A stretch of DNA of 64,000 nt from positions 178,094-242,093 of the forward strand of contig JBMHBT010000011.1 of the NCBI GenBank assembly GCA_049890275.1, read 5' to 3'. The notes beneath the pieces are model-generated. The model was not told where the DNA came from. It did not search any database and saw only the letters and a list, made by a program, of their open reading frames with translations. This DNA is from UBA7374 sp049890275 (GTDB lineage Bacteria; Verrucomicrobiota; Verrucomicrobiia; Opitutales; Coraliomargaritaceae). The position numbers and the translations under genes were made by a program. Below are positions 19,117 through 28,333 of the stretch, piece by piece; position 1 is the stretch's first letter; each line of letters starts with the position of its first letter.

Positions 19117-19673
19117 TGCCACTAGAAGAACAACGCACACTCTCGCGGGAAGTGGAGGCCACTCTTATCCCTCAAGGTACGCCGATGGCTCTAGCGGAGG
19201 GCGAAATTGTAACCATTACGCATCGACTGGGCGGCAACTTCACCGTTATGACAATCAACGGGATGTTCCGAATCGCCGGAAAAGATGCAGACGCTCTGGG
19301 TGAGGACACTGCAGCAAAGGATGTTTCGTCTGACTCGGAGGAAACGCTTCCGGCTGGACCACTGGAAAAAGATGCCCTCTGGGATGCGCTGAAGAAAGTA
19401 TTTGATCCGGAGATACCGGTCAACATCGTCGATCTGGGTCTGGTTTACACCTTGGAAACATCCGAGTTGGAAACAAGCGGTCACAAAGTGGATATGGAAA
19501 TGACGCTGACCGCTCCCGGTTGCGGAATGGGGCCGGTTATTGCCGATGACGCAAAGACCATGCTCGAGGGTGTTCCCGGTGTGAAGGAAGCGAAGGTAGA
19601 GATCGTCTGGGACCCACCATGGAATCAGGATATGATTACCGAAGAGGGAAAGATGGTACTTGGTCTAGTCTAG
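19116..19673 (+). CDS. sufT: Putative Fe-S cluster assembly protein SufT (MIP18/DUF59 domain)
   Basis: A 185-residue protein of the SufT long form: an N-terminal small beta domain (to about residue 60, 'GNFTVMTINGMFRI'), an acidic linker, and a C-terminal MIP18/DUF59 domain with 'VFDPEIPVNIVDLGLVYTLE' and 'LTAPGCGMGPVIADD'. The Cys in 'APGCGMG' is the family's conserved residue. SufT-type proteins act in Fe-S cluster carriage or maturation of particular targets. It is coupled to sufD (TGATG) as the last gene of the operon. No cysteine desulfurase (sufS) or sufU/E is present in the window. Confidence 0.9.
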   Translation: MPLEEQRTLSREVEATLIPQGTPMALAEGEIVTITHRLGGNFTVMTINGMFRIAGKDADALGEDTAAKDVSSDSEETLPAGPLEKDALWDALKKVFDPEIPVNIVDLGLVYTLETSELETSGHKVDMEMTLTAPGCGMGPVIADDAKTMLEGVPGVKEAKVEIVWDPPWNQDMITEEGKMVLGLV

Positions 19674-19714
19674 TTGAAGATAACCTACTGATCCATTTAG
19701 AAACAAGAGGCGCT

Positions 19715-20305
19715 CTACTTATTTGACTGGATGAAGTGCGACCACTCCTCGTCGCAATCCTGCCCGATTAGGTAGCTGATAAAAGGGCGCATGCGCGGAC
19801 GCTCCGGCTTGCGAATCAAATGCATACTAGCCTGGTGCGGTAAACGATTGGCCTTGCGCGAATTACAGGTAATGCAGGAGGTTACAATGTTCTCCCATGA
19901 AGTACGCCCACCCTTGTCACGGGGGATGACGTGATCCATGTTCAACTCTTTCGCTTCATATTCATTACCACAGTACTGGCAGCGGTAGCTGTCGCGCTCG
20001 AATAAATTCTCTCGGGTAAATTTTACTTCCTGAACAGGCAGTCGATCATAAGAACGAAGAAGCAATACCTTGGGTACGCGAATACGTAAGCGAACGGTCT
20101 GAACAAAAACTTCACCCTCTTCGGGAACCTCCTCTTCGCAGTAACTCAACCAGTCGGCAGAATCCATCATACGGTAGCTGGAGTCCCGGGTATTAATAAC
20201 TTGGGCATGGTCCTGAAGGAGGAGACTGAAAGCCCGTTGTACCCCGACAATATTCACCGGCTGCCAAATTCGATTCAGAACAAGAACCCTGAAGTTATGA
20301 CACAT
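19715..20305 (-). CDS. HNH endonuclease family protein
   Basis: A 196-residue protein with an HNH nuclease fold. The start at 20305 (MCHNFRVLVLNRIWQPVN) is preferred because similarity to the common bacterial family starts there. The N-terminal half carries the family hallmark 'LVLNRIWQPVNIVGVQRAFS'. The nuclease motif has a zinc-type CxxC (YRCQYCG), then 'LNMDHVIPRDKGGRTSWENI' and the closing 'TSCITCNSRKANR'. This chromosomal family is widespread and not associated with restriction or phage functions here; its role is unknown. It is convergent with sufT, with a 41-bp gap. Confidence 0.85.
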   Translation of the reverse strand: MCHNFRVLVLNRIWQPVNIVGVQRAFSLLLQDHAQVINTRDSSYRMMDSADWLSYCEEEVPEEGEVFVQTVRLRIRVPKVLLLRSYDRLPVQEVKFTRENLFERDSYRCQYCGNEYEAKELNMDHVIPRDKGGRTSWENIVTSCITCNSRKANRLPHQASMHLIRKPERPRMRPFISYLIGQDCDEEWSHFIQSNK

Positions 20306-20402
20306 ACCCATCTGGGTTCTATAGAAATACAAACGCCTTCCTTTCTGTCAACCATAGGTTAAAAAACGACGTAAGGTCTTTGCAAAACTCACAGATAAAA
20401 CT

Positions 20403-21287
20403 CTACAGCAGGATCGTCTCATCCGGGTTCGGAAGCTGGGTGCGAAACCATGTACGCTGCTTCTTCACCAAGTGCATGGTATTTTGAATAATGGCAGGAA
20501 GTAACTCCTCTTGCGGTAGTTCACCACGTAGAAAAGATAGGGTCTCCGCGTAACCAATGGCAGACGCAGCGGAGGGGTTGCGCTCCAATCCCGCTGACTG
20601 CAGCTGCTTCACCTCTTCTATCAGCCCACCTGCCAACATTAGTTCCGCCCGCTGCGCTACCCGAAGACGCAGATCCTCGGCATCCCGCTCGAGCAAGATC
20701 CAGTACTTAGAAAAATCAGCGTAGGGCACCGGTCGTGCAGCAAAATCGGCCTGTAATTCCGGCAAACTTTTTCCAGATGCGATACATCGCTCCAAAGCCC
20801 GCAGGACTCTTCGAGGATTCTTTATATCCAATGAACCCACACCTTCCGGACTACGTCGCTTTAGCTCTGCCAGAAGACCGTCCAGCCCCTCCGATTCATA
20901 CAAGGTATTGACTGACTCACGTACGGTTTCCGACACGATTACCGTATCGATGACCGGCGAAAAGAAACTCTTTAAATAAAAACAACTGCCCCCTGTGACG
21001 ACTACGGACTTGCCTCGCTCATAAATGGAATCGACTGCCCTGCGGGCCGCTGCCACATAGGCGACAATATCAAACGGCTCATCGACTTGGCAAATATCAA
21101 TCAAATGATGCGGTATGCGGGCGAGTTCTTCCTTCGTCGGTTTTGCTGTGCCAATATCCATGCCACGATAGACCAGCGATGCATCGCAGGAAACGATTTC
21201 CGCGTTGTGACTTTCGGCATAATCCAGTGCATAGGCGGTCTTTCCCACCGCAGTTGGGCCCGATATAAGATGTAAAGTCTTGTCCAC
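20403..21287 (-). CDS. miaA: tRNA dimethylallyltransferase
   Basis: Transfers a dimethylallyl group to A37 of tRNAs reading UNN codons, the first step toward ms2i6A. The 294-residue protein has the P-loop 'ISGPTAVGKTAYALDYAE', the substrate-contact stretch 'YRGMDIGTAKPTKEELARIP', 'HHLIDICQVDEPFDIVAYV' and 'VTGGSCFYLKSFF'. Length is normal. It lies alone, divergent from the downstream glycosyltransferase. Confidence 0.94.
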   Translation of the reverse strand: MDKTLHLISGPTAVGKTAYALDYAESHNAEIVSCDASLVYRGMDIGTAKPTKEELARIPHHLIDICQVDEPFDIVAYVAAARRAVDSIYERGKSVVVTGGSCFYLKSFFSPVIDTVIVSETVRESVNTLYESEGLDGLLAELKRRSPEGVGSLDIKNPRRVLRALERCIASGKSLPELQADFAARPVPYADFSKYWILLERDAEDLRLRVAQRAELMLAGGLIEEVKQLQSAGLERNPSAASAIGYAETLSFLRGELPQEELLPAIIQNTMHLVKKQRTWFRTQLPNPDETILL

Positions 21288-21370
21288 TGAGATCGATTGT
21301 ATGGGTATTTTTACCCTTCAAAAAGAGAAAGCTGGAAATTATTCACCGGATGGCAACAAAGTACCGCAGT

Positions 21371-22516
21371 ATGAACGTATGCATCGTAACCGAAACCTAT
21401 CCACCTGAAGTCAATGGTGTCGCCATGTCCTTGCATCGTATCAGTTGCAGCCTTCAAAAACTTGGCCATAGCGTGCATATTGTTCGACCCCGGCAAAGCT
21501 CTGAAGCGCAGCATGCTGCCTACGAAGATGAAACGATTGTGCCGGGTCTCCCCTTACCCGGATACGACGGCCTGCGCTTTGGCCTGCCCTGCCGCCGGAA
21601 GCTCCGCGATCTATGGGCCTCCCGCCCTACCGATATCATCTACGTGGCGACCGAAGGACCTCTTGGCCAATCGGCCATTCGAGCCGCCGAAGATCTCGAT
21701 ATTCCGGTGACCAGTGGTTTTCATACTAACTTTCACGAATACATGCGGCATTATAAAATGCCTCTTTTTGCCAAGGCAGTTGAAGGCTTCCTCCGGCAAA
21801 CCCACAACCGTACAAGCCGTACCTTTGCTCCATCGCAGCACGTTATTCAACGCCTACAAAATATGGGGATCGAAGGCACCCGTATGCTTGGCCGAGGGGT
21901 CGACACCACTCTCTTTAATCCCGAACAGCGCGACCCGGCGCTTCGCCAGCGCTGGGGAGTGGATCCGGAAACGGGCGTCGTCGCTATCTTTGTCAGCCGA
22001 CTCGCAGCAGAGAAAAATATTCCTCTGGCCGCCCGAGCCTTCGAAAAGATTCAGAAGACCTATCCCGACGTAGCCTGTGTCTTCGTTGGCGATGGCCCCG
22101 AGCGAGAGGGTCTGGAAAAAAAATATCCGCAATTTATCTTCGCTGGTATGCAGACCGAAGAAAGCCTGGCCAGCCACTACGCGTCAGCTGATATCTTTAT
22201 CTTCCCTAGTGTGACCGAAACCTTTGGCAATGTTGTGACGGAGGCTCTCGCCTCCGGTCTAGTAGTTCTGGCCTACAATTACGCCGCTCCTCAGGAGTAC
22301 ATCCGCCATGGAGAAAACGGCTTTCTCGCTTCCTTTGATGAAGAAGCCGATTATATGCAACAATTGAAGGTGGCGATGCAGTCCAAAGCTGATTGGCCAG
22401 CGATTCGCCAAGCTGCACGAGCTACAGCTAAGAACCTCAGTTGGGAAGCAGTTGTTCGCAGCTTTGCCTCTGAACTGCAGACTGTTTGCGAGGAATCAGC
22501 AACTACACACGAGTAA
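21371..22516 (+). CDS. Glycosyltransferase family 4-like (GT-B fold)
   Basis: About 381 residues from the ATG at 21371, where the GT4 N-terminus begins ('MNVCIVTETYPPEVNGVAMS'). The acceptor domain contains 'LPGYDGLRFGLP' and 'DIPVTSGFHTNFHEYMRHY'; the donor domain has 'IFVSRLAAEKNIPLAARAFE', 'VFVGDGPEREGLEKKYP' and the E-x7-E type segment 'TETFGNVVTEALASGLVVLA'. It is close to the MgtA/SQD2/PimB-like group, which uses nucleotide sugars to glycosylate lipids or polysaccharides. Donor and acceptor cannot be read from sequence. It is probably cytoplasmic or membrane-peripheral. Confidence 0.88.
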   Translation: MNVCIVTETYPPEVNGVAMSLHRISCSLQKLGHSVHIVRPRQSSEAQHAAYEDETIVPGLPLPGYDGLRFGLPCRRKLRDLWASRPTDIIYVATEGPLGQSAIRAAEDLDIPVTSGFHTNFHEYMRHYKMPLFAKAVEGFLRQTHNRTSRTFAPSQHVIQRLQNMGIEGTRMLGRGVDTTLFNPEQRDPALRQRWGVDPETGVVAIFVSRLAAEKNIPLAARAFEKIQKTYPDVACVFVGDGPEREGLEKKYPQFIFAGMQTEESLASHYASADIFIFPSVTETFGNVVTEALASGLVVLAYNYAAPQEYIRHGENGFLASFDEEADYMQQLKVAMQSKADWPAIRQAARATAKNLSWEAVVRSFASELQTVCEESATTHE

Positions 22517-22625
22517 TCCATGGAACCGGGCAGAATGATTCAAAAACTACGCTGAAATTGCATTGAATTACATCCATTTAAGGCGAGTATAGCAACACTG
22601 CCCCAACATCCAATCCCCCTCATTC

Positions 22626-24137
22626 ATGAAATACATAGAAAAACTTCTTCTCCTGAGCCTTTGCCTCACGACTCTGGCCTGTCAGTCAATCGCTTCCGAT
22701 TCGGCAAATGTTTCGATTTACCAGACGACCAGACAGGGTGACCGTTTAAAGGAAATTGAACCGCTATCCCAAAACCTTCGGACGGACTATACGCTACAGC
22801 TCAACCCCTCCATCACATACCAGACATTGATTGGAATCGGTGGCTCCTTTACCGAGTCCTCCGCACAGGTTTTGAGCGAACTTTCTTCGAAGCAGCGTGC
22901 CAGTGTTCTTGCCAAGTACTTCTCTCCGGAGGGCGCGCACTGTTCACTGACCCGCACGCATATTGCCAGTTGTGACTTTTCCGTAACCAACTACACCTAC
23001 GCTCCAGTTCCGGGAGACGCAAAGCTGGAGCATTTTACCATCGAACCAGATCGTAAATACCTTCTCCCGATGATCCATGAGGCGCAGAAAATCGAGGGTG
23101 CGAACTTCAAGATCATTGCCTCGCCCTGGACTGCACCTCCCTGGATGAAAAGCAATAACACCTGGAATGGAGGTTCCCTGCTCACTGAGCACTACCAGAC
23201 CTTTGCCGACTATATCGTAAAATATATCAAAGCCTATACTGCCGAGGGCATCGACATCTGGGGTATCACTCCAACGAATGAACCGCTTGGCAACGGCTAC
23301 AACTGGGAAAGCCTTCATTTTACGGCACAGGAAATGGCAGACTGGATCGCAAATAACCTCGGTCCAACTCTGGAGAAAGAAGTACCTCAAGTAACGATGT
23401 GGGCATACGACCAAAACCGCGGGCACCACCTCGAAGAGTGGGCCGACACGATTCTGGGAAATCCAAAATCTGCCCAATATGTAGACGGGATGGCTGTCCA
23501 CTGGTACGAAAGTACCAACACCGTCAGCTCGGAGTCACTAGACTACGTGCATGAAAAATATCCAGGTAAAGGTCTGCTCCATTCCGAAGGTTGCATTGAT
23601 GCAATGGGAGATGATGAACCGATCGGCGTTTGGCTTGAAGATGACTGGTACTGGCGCAAAGAGGCTACCGACTGGGGCTGGATTTGGGCACCGGAAGCAG
23701 ACAAAATTGACCATCCAAAATACAGCCCCTTTTACCGCTACGCCCGCGACCTGATTGGTGGAATCAACCATAACCTCGTCGGCTGGGTCGACTGGAATAT
23801 GGTCTTAAACACTCGCGGTGGACCGAATCACGCACGTAATTTTTGCCTCGCCCCTGTCCTGGTGGATAGCGGAAAGGACTCCTTCTATCTGACCCCGCTC
23901 TATTACGCAATGGCTCACGTCAGTCGCTTCTTCCGCCCCGGAGCGTTGCGGATCGAGCTAAAGGGTCACGATGAGAATGTGATGGCTACCGCCTGCCAAA
24001 ACCCAGACGGGAGCATCGCCCTAGCAGTCTTCAACCTTCTCAAAGAAAACAAAACCTACTCGGTACGCTTCGGCCAAAAACGCTTCTCCGTGGCCATTCC
24101 AGGACAAGCTCTCCAATCGATTCTACTCAAAGAATAG
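22626..24137 (+). CDS. Secreted GH30 family glycosidase (glucosylceramidase-like)
   Basis: A 503-residue exported glycoside hydrolase. The N-terminal hydrophobic stretch 'LLLLSLCLTTLACQSIAS' is a signal peptide; 'TLAC' is a weak lipobox and 'SIAS' a possible signal peptidase I site. GH30 marks are 'LIGIGGSFTESSAQVL', 'IIASPWTAPPWMKSNN', the acid/base Glu in 'IWGITPTNEPLGNGYNWES' and the nucleophile Glu in 'LLHSEGCID', with a C-terminal beta domain. Likely substrates are beta-glucosides or beta-1,6-glucans; subfamily is not certain. It suggests polysaccharide or glycolipid degradation, consistent with a marine heterotroph. Confidence 0.9.
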   Translation: MKYIEKLLLLSLCLTTLACQSIASDSANVSIYQTTRQGDRLKEIEPLSQNLRTDYTLQLNPSITYQTLIGIGGSFTESSAQVLSELSSKQRASVLAKYFSPEGAHCSLTRTHIASCDFSVTNYTYAPVPGDAKLEHFTIEPDRKYLLPMIHEAQKIEGANFKIIASPWTAPPWMKSNNTWNGGSLLTEHYQTFADYIVKYIKAYTAEGIDIWGITPTNEPLGNGYNWESLHFTAQEMADWIANNLGPTLEKEVPQVTMWAYDQNRGHHLEEWADTILGNPKSAQYVDGMAVHWYESTNTVSSESLDYVHEKYPGKGLLHSEGCIDAMGDDEPIGVWLEDDWYWRKEATDWGWIWAPEADKIDHPKYSPFYRYARDLIGGINHNLVGWVDWNMVLNTRGGPNHARNFCLAPVLVDSGKDSFYLTPLYYAMAHVSRFFRPGALRIELKGHDENVMATACQNPDGSIALAVFNLLKENKTYSVRFGQKRFSVAIPGQALQSILLKE

Positions 24138-24175
24138 TTCCTTACCTATAGTCTCTCTAAGTGAATCGAGGCTCG

Positions 24176-24619
24176 CTAATCGTGGTGATATTTTGACCCG
24201 CTATTGATGGATGCGGCACGATACAGCTGCTCCGTCAGGACGAGACGAGCCAACTCATGCGTCAAAGTCATCGGGCTGAGCGAGAGAAGTGCGTCTGCAC
24301 GCTTCTTGACTTCGGGACTGAGCCCAAAAGCCCCACCAATAATCAAATACATTGGCTTACCTTGTTGCTCGAGAAGAGCTCCGGCAAACTGACGCGAGGT
24401 CTGCGGTCGACCTTCTTCAGCCAATGCCCAAATAAAGCCGGGCGGACGCTTTTCAATTGCTTCAAGAATCCGGCAACCCTCACTTGCCACGTCTCCGTCG
24501 CGCAACTCCACACACTCCACACGGGCATGGCGCTGGAGACGCTTGGTGTAGTCCTCACAAAGCGCCGCTATGGAACGGTTCTTTAATTTACCAACAACGA
24601 TAAGTGTAAGACGGTACAT
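24176..24619 (-). CDS. rlmH: 23S rRNA (pseudouridine-1915-N3)-methyltransferase
   Basis: SPOUT methyltransferase acting on helix 69 of 23S rRNA in assembled ribosomes. The 147 residues match the family in length and carry the SAM-binding knot 'YLIIGGAFGLSPEVKKRADA' and the C-terminal signature 'LSLSPMTLTHELARLVLTEQ' followed by 'LYRAASINSG', ending close to the typical 'YHH'. Confidence 0.94.
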   Translation of the reverse strand: MYRLTLIVVGKLKNRSIAALCEDYTKRLQRHARVECVELRDGDVASEGCRILEAIEKRPPGFIWALAEEGRPQTSRQFAGALLEQQGKPMYLIIGGAFGLSPEVKKRADALLSLSPMTLTHELARLVLTEQLYRAASINSGSKYHHD

Positions 24620-24680
24620 AATAAATACTCTCTTTATCCACTAATCTATGGAACCAAATGCGCAAATCCGTAGTGTCTGT

Positions 24681-25466
24681 TTATTCACAGATTTCAAGAT
24701 CGACGAGTACAGGACGATGGTCGCTCACATAGCTCTTGAGTACTTGGCATTGGTGGACGCGATAACTGGGGGGAACAAAGATGAAATCAAGCCCATGAGT
24801 GGGTAAAATAGAGGGAAAGGTACGTCCACCGTCTGGCAGAAGCTGGTAGGCACAATGACCCTGCAAGTAATCGACAAGGTGGCGAACCGCATCGCGCTGA
24901 ACAGTGGCACGGCTGTTGAAATCTCCACAGATCAAAGGAGAAAAATAGGCCTCGCTTCCCTTTTCCTGATGGCGCTCCTCAAGGTAGTCAATCAATCGTT
25001 CAATCTGGGAAATACGTCGCTTGCGCGAACGAAAATCAAGATGCAGATTAACCACCGGCAAGTGACCATCGGGGAGTGTAATTTCACAATAAAGGAAACC
25101 TTTTTCACCGATGGGTGCCCGACCGAATGCTTGCGTGTCGGGGTTCTCCAAAGGAAACCGGGAGAGAATACCATTCCCATAGGCAAGATGGAGACGACCT
25201 TCCCGACGGTTATGGATGCCGAGATAACTGTGCGGGAAGTTCGCTTCATTGGCGAGATAGTCGAGTAGGTGAATACGGCGATTCCAGTGAGAATCCGCAT
25301 CGACTTCCTGCAGCGCTACGATGTCCGGCTCTTTCTGCTGAAGGAGCTGATTGATGCGCTGGAGATTGCGTTCGATTGCGCCCGCCGAATGGAGCCCTTG
25401 GTAAGGGGAGAGACCGCGCCCATGGGCGATGTTCAAGGTTAGGACGCGCAGTCGACTCTCGGGCAT
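24681..25466 (-). CDS. Endonuclease/exonuclease/phosphatase (EEP) family hydrolase
   Basis: About 261 residues from the ATG at 25466 (MPESRLRVLTLNIAHGRG). Mg-dependent EEP-fold residues are visible: 'LTLNIAHGRG' with the metal Asn, 'DIVALQEVDADSHWNRRIHL' with the catalytic Glu, 'VNLHLDF', 'LICGDFNS' and the terminal 'VSDHRPVLVDLEI'. Such proteins hydrolyse phosphodiesters in nucleic acids, phospholipids or inositol phosphates; the substrate cannot be assigned. The hypothetical gene upstream ends 13 bp before this start, so the pair is probably an operon. Confidence 0.82.
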   Translation of the reverse strand: MPESRLRVLTLNIAHGRGLSPYQGLHSAGAIERNLQRINQLLQQKEPDIVALQEVDADSHWNRRIHLLDYLANEANFPHSYLGIHNRREGRLHLAYGNGILSRFPLENPDTQAFGRAPIGEKGFLYCEITLPDGHLPVVNLHLDFRSRKRRISQIERLIDYLEERHQEKGSEAYFSPLICGDFNSRATVQRDAVRHLVDYLQGHCAYQLLPDGGRTFPSILPTHGLDFIFVPPSYRVHQCQVLKSYVSDHRPVLVDLEICE

Positions 25467-25479
25467 AACAGAGGAGCCC

Positions 25480-26256
25480 TTAGCCTTCCTCTTTGCGGGT
25501 GCGGGCATATCCGGCCACTGACTTAAAGAGGGAGTCAGCAAAGGCGGCGATCATAACAAGAATCAGTTGTAATTCAGAACTGGAAAAATGGATATAATCC
25601 CCTTCGCGAAAAACCTTACGGCTATCCGTAAGCCGACCGAGGGGAGAAGGATCTTCGCTTTGGGATACAGTCATATCCAGGATCTTCAGGTCCAGAACAA
25701 GTTCACCTGCATCGTCGATTTGTGCAGCACGTACCTGCCCTTTTTGTTGCAGGAGAGCTTGTAGAATAAAACCGAGAGAAGTCACACTGTCTTCGAGTTC
25801 ACACATGATGCCGAAATCTTTTTCCAGACGATTGAACTTTTCATCCAGCTGTGCAGGAACGAAATTTTTCTGGGCTTCATGTGCCGCTTTTTGTTGTGCC
25901 TCGGTCGGATTACTCTGAGCTCCACAGGACTTGATTAAAGCGAGAAAGAAATGGGAGTGATTGAGTGCAGTGACGGCCAGATTCAAGGCATCCCCGACGA
26001 CTTGGCGCACGAGTAAATCACGCGTGTAGGCCTGCATCTGCTCAAAATTTTGGTGAGCCGGCGCTACCGGCATAATTTTAGGCAGGGCCGATTGGCGATT
26101 ATAGGCCTCTTCGGAAACCGAATCACGAGAGGCGATATTGAAAGCCAGCGTATCAAAATGGCGCTGGAGACCACCCATGAACTGACCGGCAACCTGTTGC
26201 AGGTTGATTTGTTTCGTTTTTGACTGGTTCGGATCGGGTTGTGGTTCAGAGGACAT
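25480..26256 (-). CDS. Hypothetical cytoplasmic protein
   Basis: Not recognised. 258 residues, no signal peptide or clear membrane segment, Gln/Ala-rich with predicted long helices (for example 'AQQKAAHEAQKNFVPAQLDE'). The C-terminal third reads like a small beta/alpha domain ('RVFREGD..' style region is 'RKVFREGDYIHFSSSELQL'). It has Cys residues ('IKSCGAQSN', 'GIMCELEDS') but no paired metal motif. It probably shares an operon with the downstream EEP hydrolase. It is likely a lineage-specific protein. Confidence 0.7.
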   Translation of the reverse strand: MSSEPQPDPNQSKTKQINLQQVAGQFMGGLQRHFDTLAFNIASRDSVSEEAYNRQSALPKIMPVAPAHQNFEQMQAYTRDLLVRQVVGDALNLAVTALNHSHFFLALIKSCGAQSNPTEAQQKAAHEAQKNFVPAQLDEKFNRLEKDFGIMCELEDSVTSLGFILQALLQQKGQVRAAQIDDAGELVLDLKILDMTVSQSEDPSPLGRLTDSRKVFREGDYIHFSSSELQLILVMIAAFADSLFKSVAGYARTRKEEG

Positions 26257-26335
26257 TTTTTATAGATGAAGTCCTATATAAACAAAAGGATACTTCAGGC
26301 ACAATCATCGATTACCTGTAATCAGCAAGCGGTTA

Positions 26336-27568
26336 TCAATGGCGCTGAAGAACTACATGCTGCACGTCGATCAGCCCGGCGTCGAAACCGGCTTCACAGT
26401 AGGCCAGGTAGTAGTTCCACTTCCGGCAGAAGGGATCGTCGAACCCGAGTGTCTCCACCCGCTGGCGGCTGGTGTTGAAGTTTCGCCGCCAGCGCTGGAG
26501 TGTCTCCGCGTAGTCCTTGCCGAAGCCCTGCATCGATTCAACAGCCATGCCCCCGGCCTGGTCAACGCACTGGTGGATGGCGCCCGGCGAGGGAAGGTGT
26601 CCGCCGGGAAAAATATGCTTTTGGATCCAGTCACAACTGCGACAATACGCCGCATAACGTTCATCCGGGATCGTAATTGCTTGAATAACGGCGCGCGAAC
26701 CGGGCTTGAGGGAATTGCGTATTGTTTTAAAATAACTGGGGAGAAACGATTGACCAACCGCCTCAATCATCTCACAGGAAAGGACTGCATCGTATTGACC
26801 TTCGAGGTCGCGATAATCTTGCAGGACTATTTCTATGTGATCGCACAGGTTGGCCTCCTGAATCCGCTCGCGGGCTAGCGCATATTGCTCATCCGAGAGG
26901 GTAATCGTCTTCACTTTGGCTCCTCTCTGGGCAGCACGAATCGCCAAAGCACCCCAACCCGAGCCGATCTCTAATACGTGATCGCCTGCCTTCACTCCGG
27001 CCAGATCCAACATTCGGTCGATCTTGACCATTTGTGCATTCTCCAAGGTTTCATAATAATCGCTGAAGAGTGCGCTGGAGTAGGTCATCGAGGGATCGAG
27101 AAAGCACTGGTAGAATTCATTGCTCAAATCGTAATGCTGCTGAATGTTGCTACGGCTATTTTTCAGCGTGTTGCGACGACCGAGATGGATGAATCGATTG
27201 ACCCATCGACCGATCAAAGAAAACCCGCGCGGTGCGCGACCCAAGTACTCCTGGTTCTGACCCAAAATACGAAGCACGGCAGCCAAATTTGGAGTTTCCC
27301 AAAGACCCTCTACATAAGATTCCCCCAGACCTACACTTCCGCCAGCCAGAACTCGTCCAAAAAAAGCGTTATCGCGAATGATTATCTGTTCCGGAACGGC
27401 ATCGGCATCTCCCACAGTTGCGCAGGCCCCATTGGGGAAAATAATATTCAAACGACCCTCGCGCATCCTCCCGAGCAACCCAAGAAATAAACGAGCTTGA
27501 AAACTAGGCGAAGCGGAAGGGCTTACCGAGTCGGAACGCTTTATGAATGAGGCAGTCGTGGAATCCAT
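26336..27568 (-). CDS. Cyclopropane-fatty-acyl-phospholipid synthase-like methyltransferase
   Basis: SAM-dependent methyltransferase acting on the double bond of phospholipid acyl chains. The 410-residue protein has the mycolic-acid/CFA synthase N-terminal domain ('FFGRVLAGGSVGLGESYVEG'), the family stretch 'NIQQHYDLSNEFYQCFLDPS' and 'MTYSSALF', SAM motif I 'VLEIGSGWGALAIRAAQRG' and 'CEMIEAVG'. The product could be a cyclopropane or a methylated acyl chain. The DUF1295 gene overlaps its 5' end by 28 bp, so the two are coupled, and a desaturase lies just upstream. Confidence 0.9.
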   Translation of the reverse strand: MDSTTASFIKRSDSVSPSASPSFQARLFLGLLGRMREGRLNIIFPNGACATVGDADAVPEQIIIRDNAFFGRVLAGGSVGLGESYVEGLWETPNLAAVLRILGQNQEYLGRAPRGFSLIGRWVNRFIHLGRRNTLKNSRSNIQQHYDLSNEFYQCFLDPSMTYSSALFSDYYETLENAQMVKIDRMLDLAGVKAGDHVLEIGSGWGALAIRAAQRGAKVKTITLSDEQYALARERIQEANLCDHIEIVLQDYRDLEGQYDAVLSCEMIEAVGQSFLPSYFKTIRNSLKPGSRAVIQAITIPDERYAAYCRSCDWIQKHIFPGGHLPSPGAIHQCVDQAGGMAVESMQGFGKDYAETLQRWRRNFNTSRQRVETLGFDDPFCRKWNYYLAYCEAGFDAGLIDVQHVVLQRH

Positions 27569-28332
27569 GGAAAAAATGGGCTGGTTGTTTGCTGATAACG
27601 ACGATACGCCTCACCACGACTTCGCAGGGAAGATCGCTCAGCATGGGGAATACCGGTAATATATCGTAAGAATAAATACATAGCGAGTGGCCCGAGTAGA
27701 CTGAGCCAGGCATTGGGTGCACCCAGTGCAAAAGCGGCATAAGCGAACCAGTGTAACCACTCAAAAAAATAGTTTGGGTGGCGACTGTAGCGCCAGAGCC
27801 CGGATTGGCAGACCTTACCAGCATTGGATGGATTTCTGCGAAAAGCAGCCAACTGATGGTCAGCTAGTGACTCTCCGATAAGCGCGACGAGAGCAATCAG
27901 CAAAGCCAGCGCATCGGTCAGAGCCAGGGGTGTCGGGTTGCGGGCCGCATGTACTACCGGAAATAAAAATAATGCGGAAAGCGGAACCTGTCCGAGGAAG
28001 AGAAAATAAAAATTACGCTTGGCTTTTGATCCCCAATGACGGGCCAGATTGGCATAGCGGGAATCTTCGATTGCACTGAAAACTCGGTCCCGCAAAAGGT
28101 ACAAACTGAGCCGAGATGACCAAGCGATCAGCACAATAAAAACAATCCACATTCGCAGGGTCGCTTCTCCATTGACCAGCATGAAAATTGCAAATGACAC
28201 AGCACCGAGGGCAAGAACAGATGACCAAACGACGTCAACGAGGGCCATTGTACCCATACGTAGCGCTTGGGAGTAGGCAACGCTGGCAAGCAAGCACCCC
28301 AAAAGAAGTAGAGTTACCCAAATAGAAATCAT
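27541..28332 (-). CDS. DUF1295 family membrane reductase (steroid 5-alpha-reductase-like)
   Basis: A 263-residue polytopic membrane protein with about six to seven hydrophobic helices and the C-terminal DUF1295/COG3752 signature 'CQSGLWRYSRHPNYFFEWLH', related to ICMT and 5-alpha-reductases that use NADPH on lipid substrates. It follows the desaturase gene by a single base and overlaps the cyclopropane-synthase-like gene by 28 bp. The context suggests a reduction step in remodelling unsaturated phospholipid chains; that step is inferred. Confidence 0.82.
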   Translation of the reverse strand: MISIWVTLLLLGCLLASVAYSQALRMGTMALVDVVWSSVLALGAVSFAIFMLVNGEATLRMWIVFIVLIAWSSRLSLYLLRDRVFSAIEDSRYANLARHWGSKAKRNFYFLFLGQVPLSALFLFPVVHAARNPTPLALTDALALLIALVALIGESLADHQLAAFRRNPSNAGKVCQSGLWRYSRHPNYFFEWLHWFAYAAFALGAPNAWLSLLGPLAMYLFLRYITGIPHAERSSLRSRGEAYRRYQQTTSPFFPWIPRLPHS

Positions 28333-28333
28333 C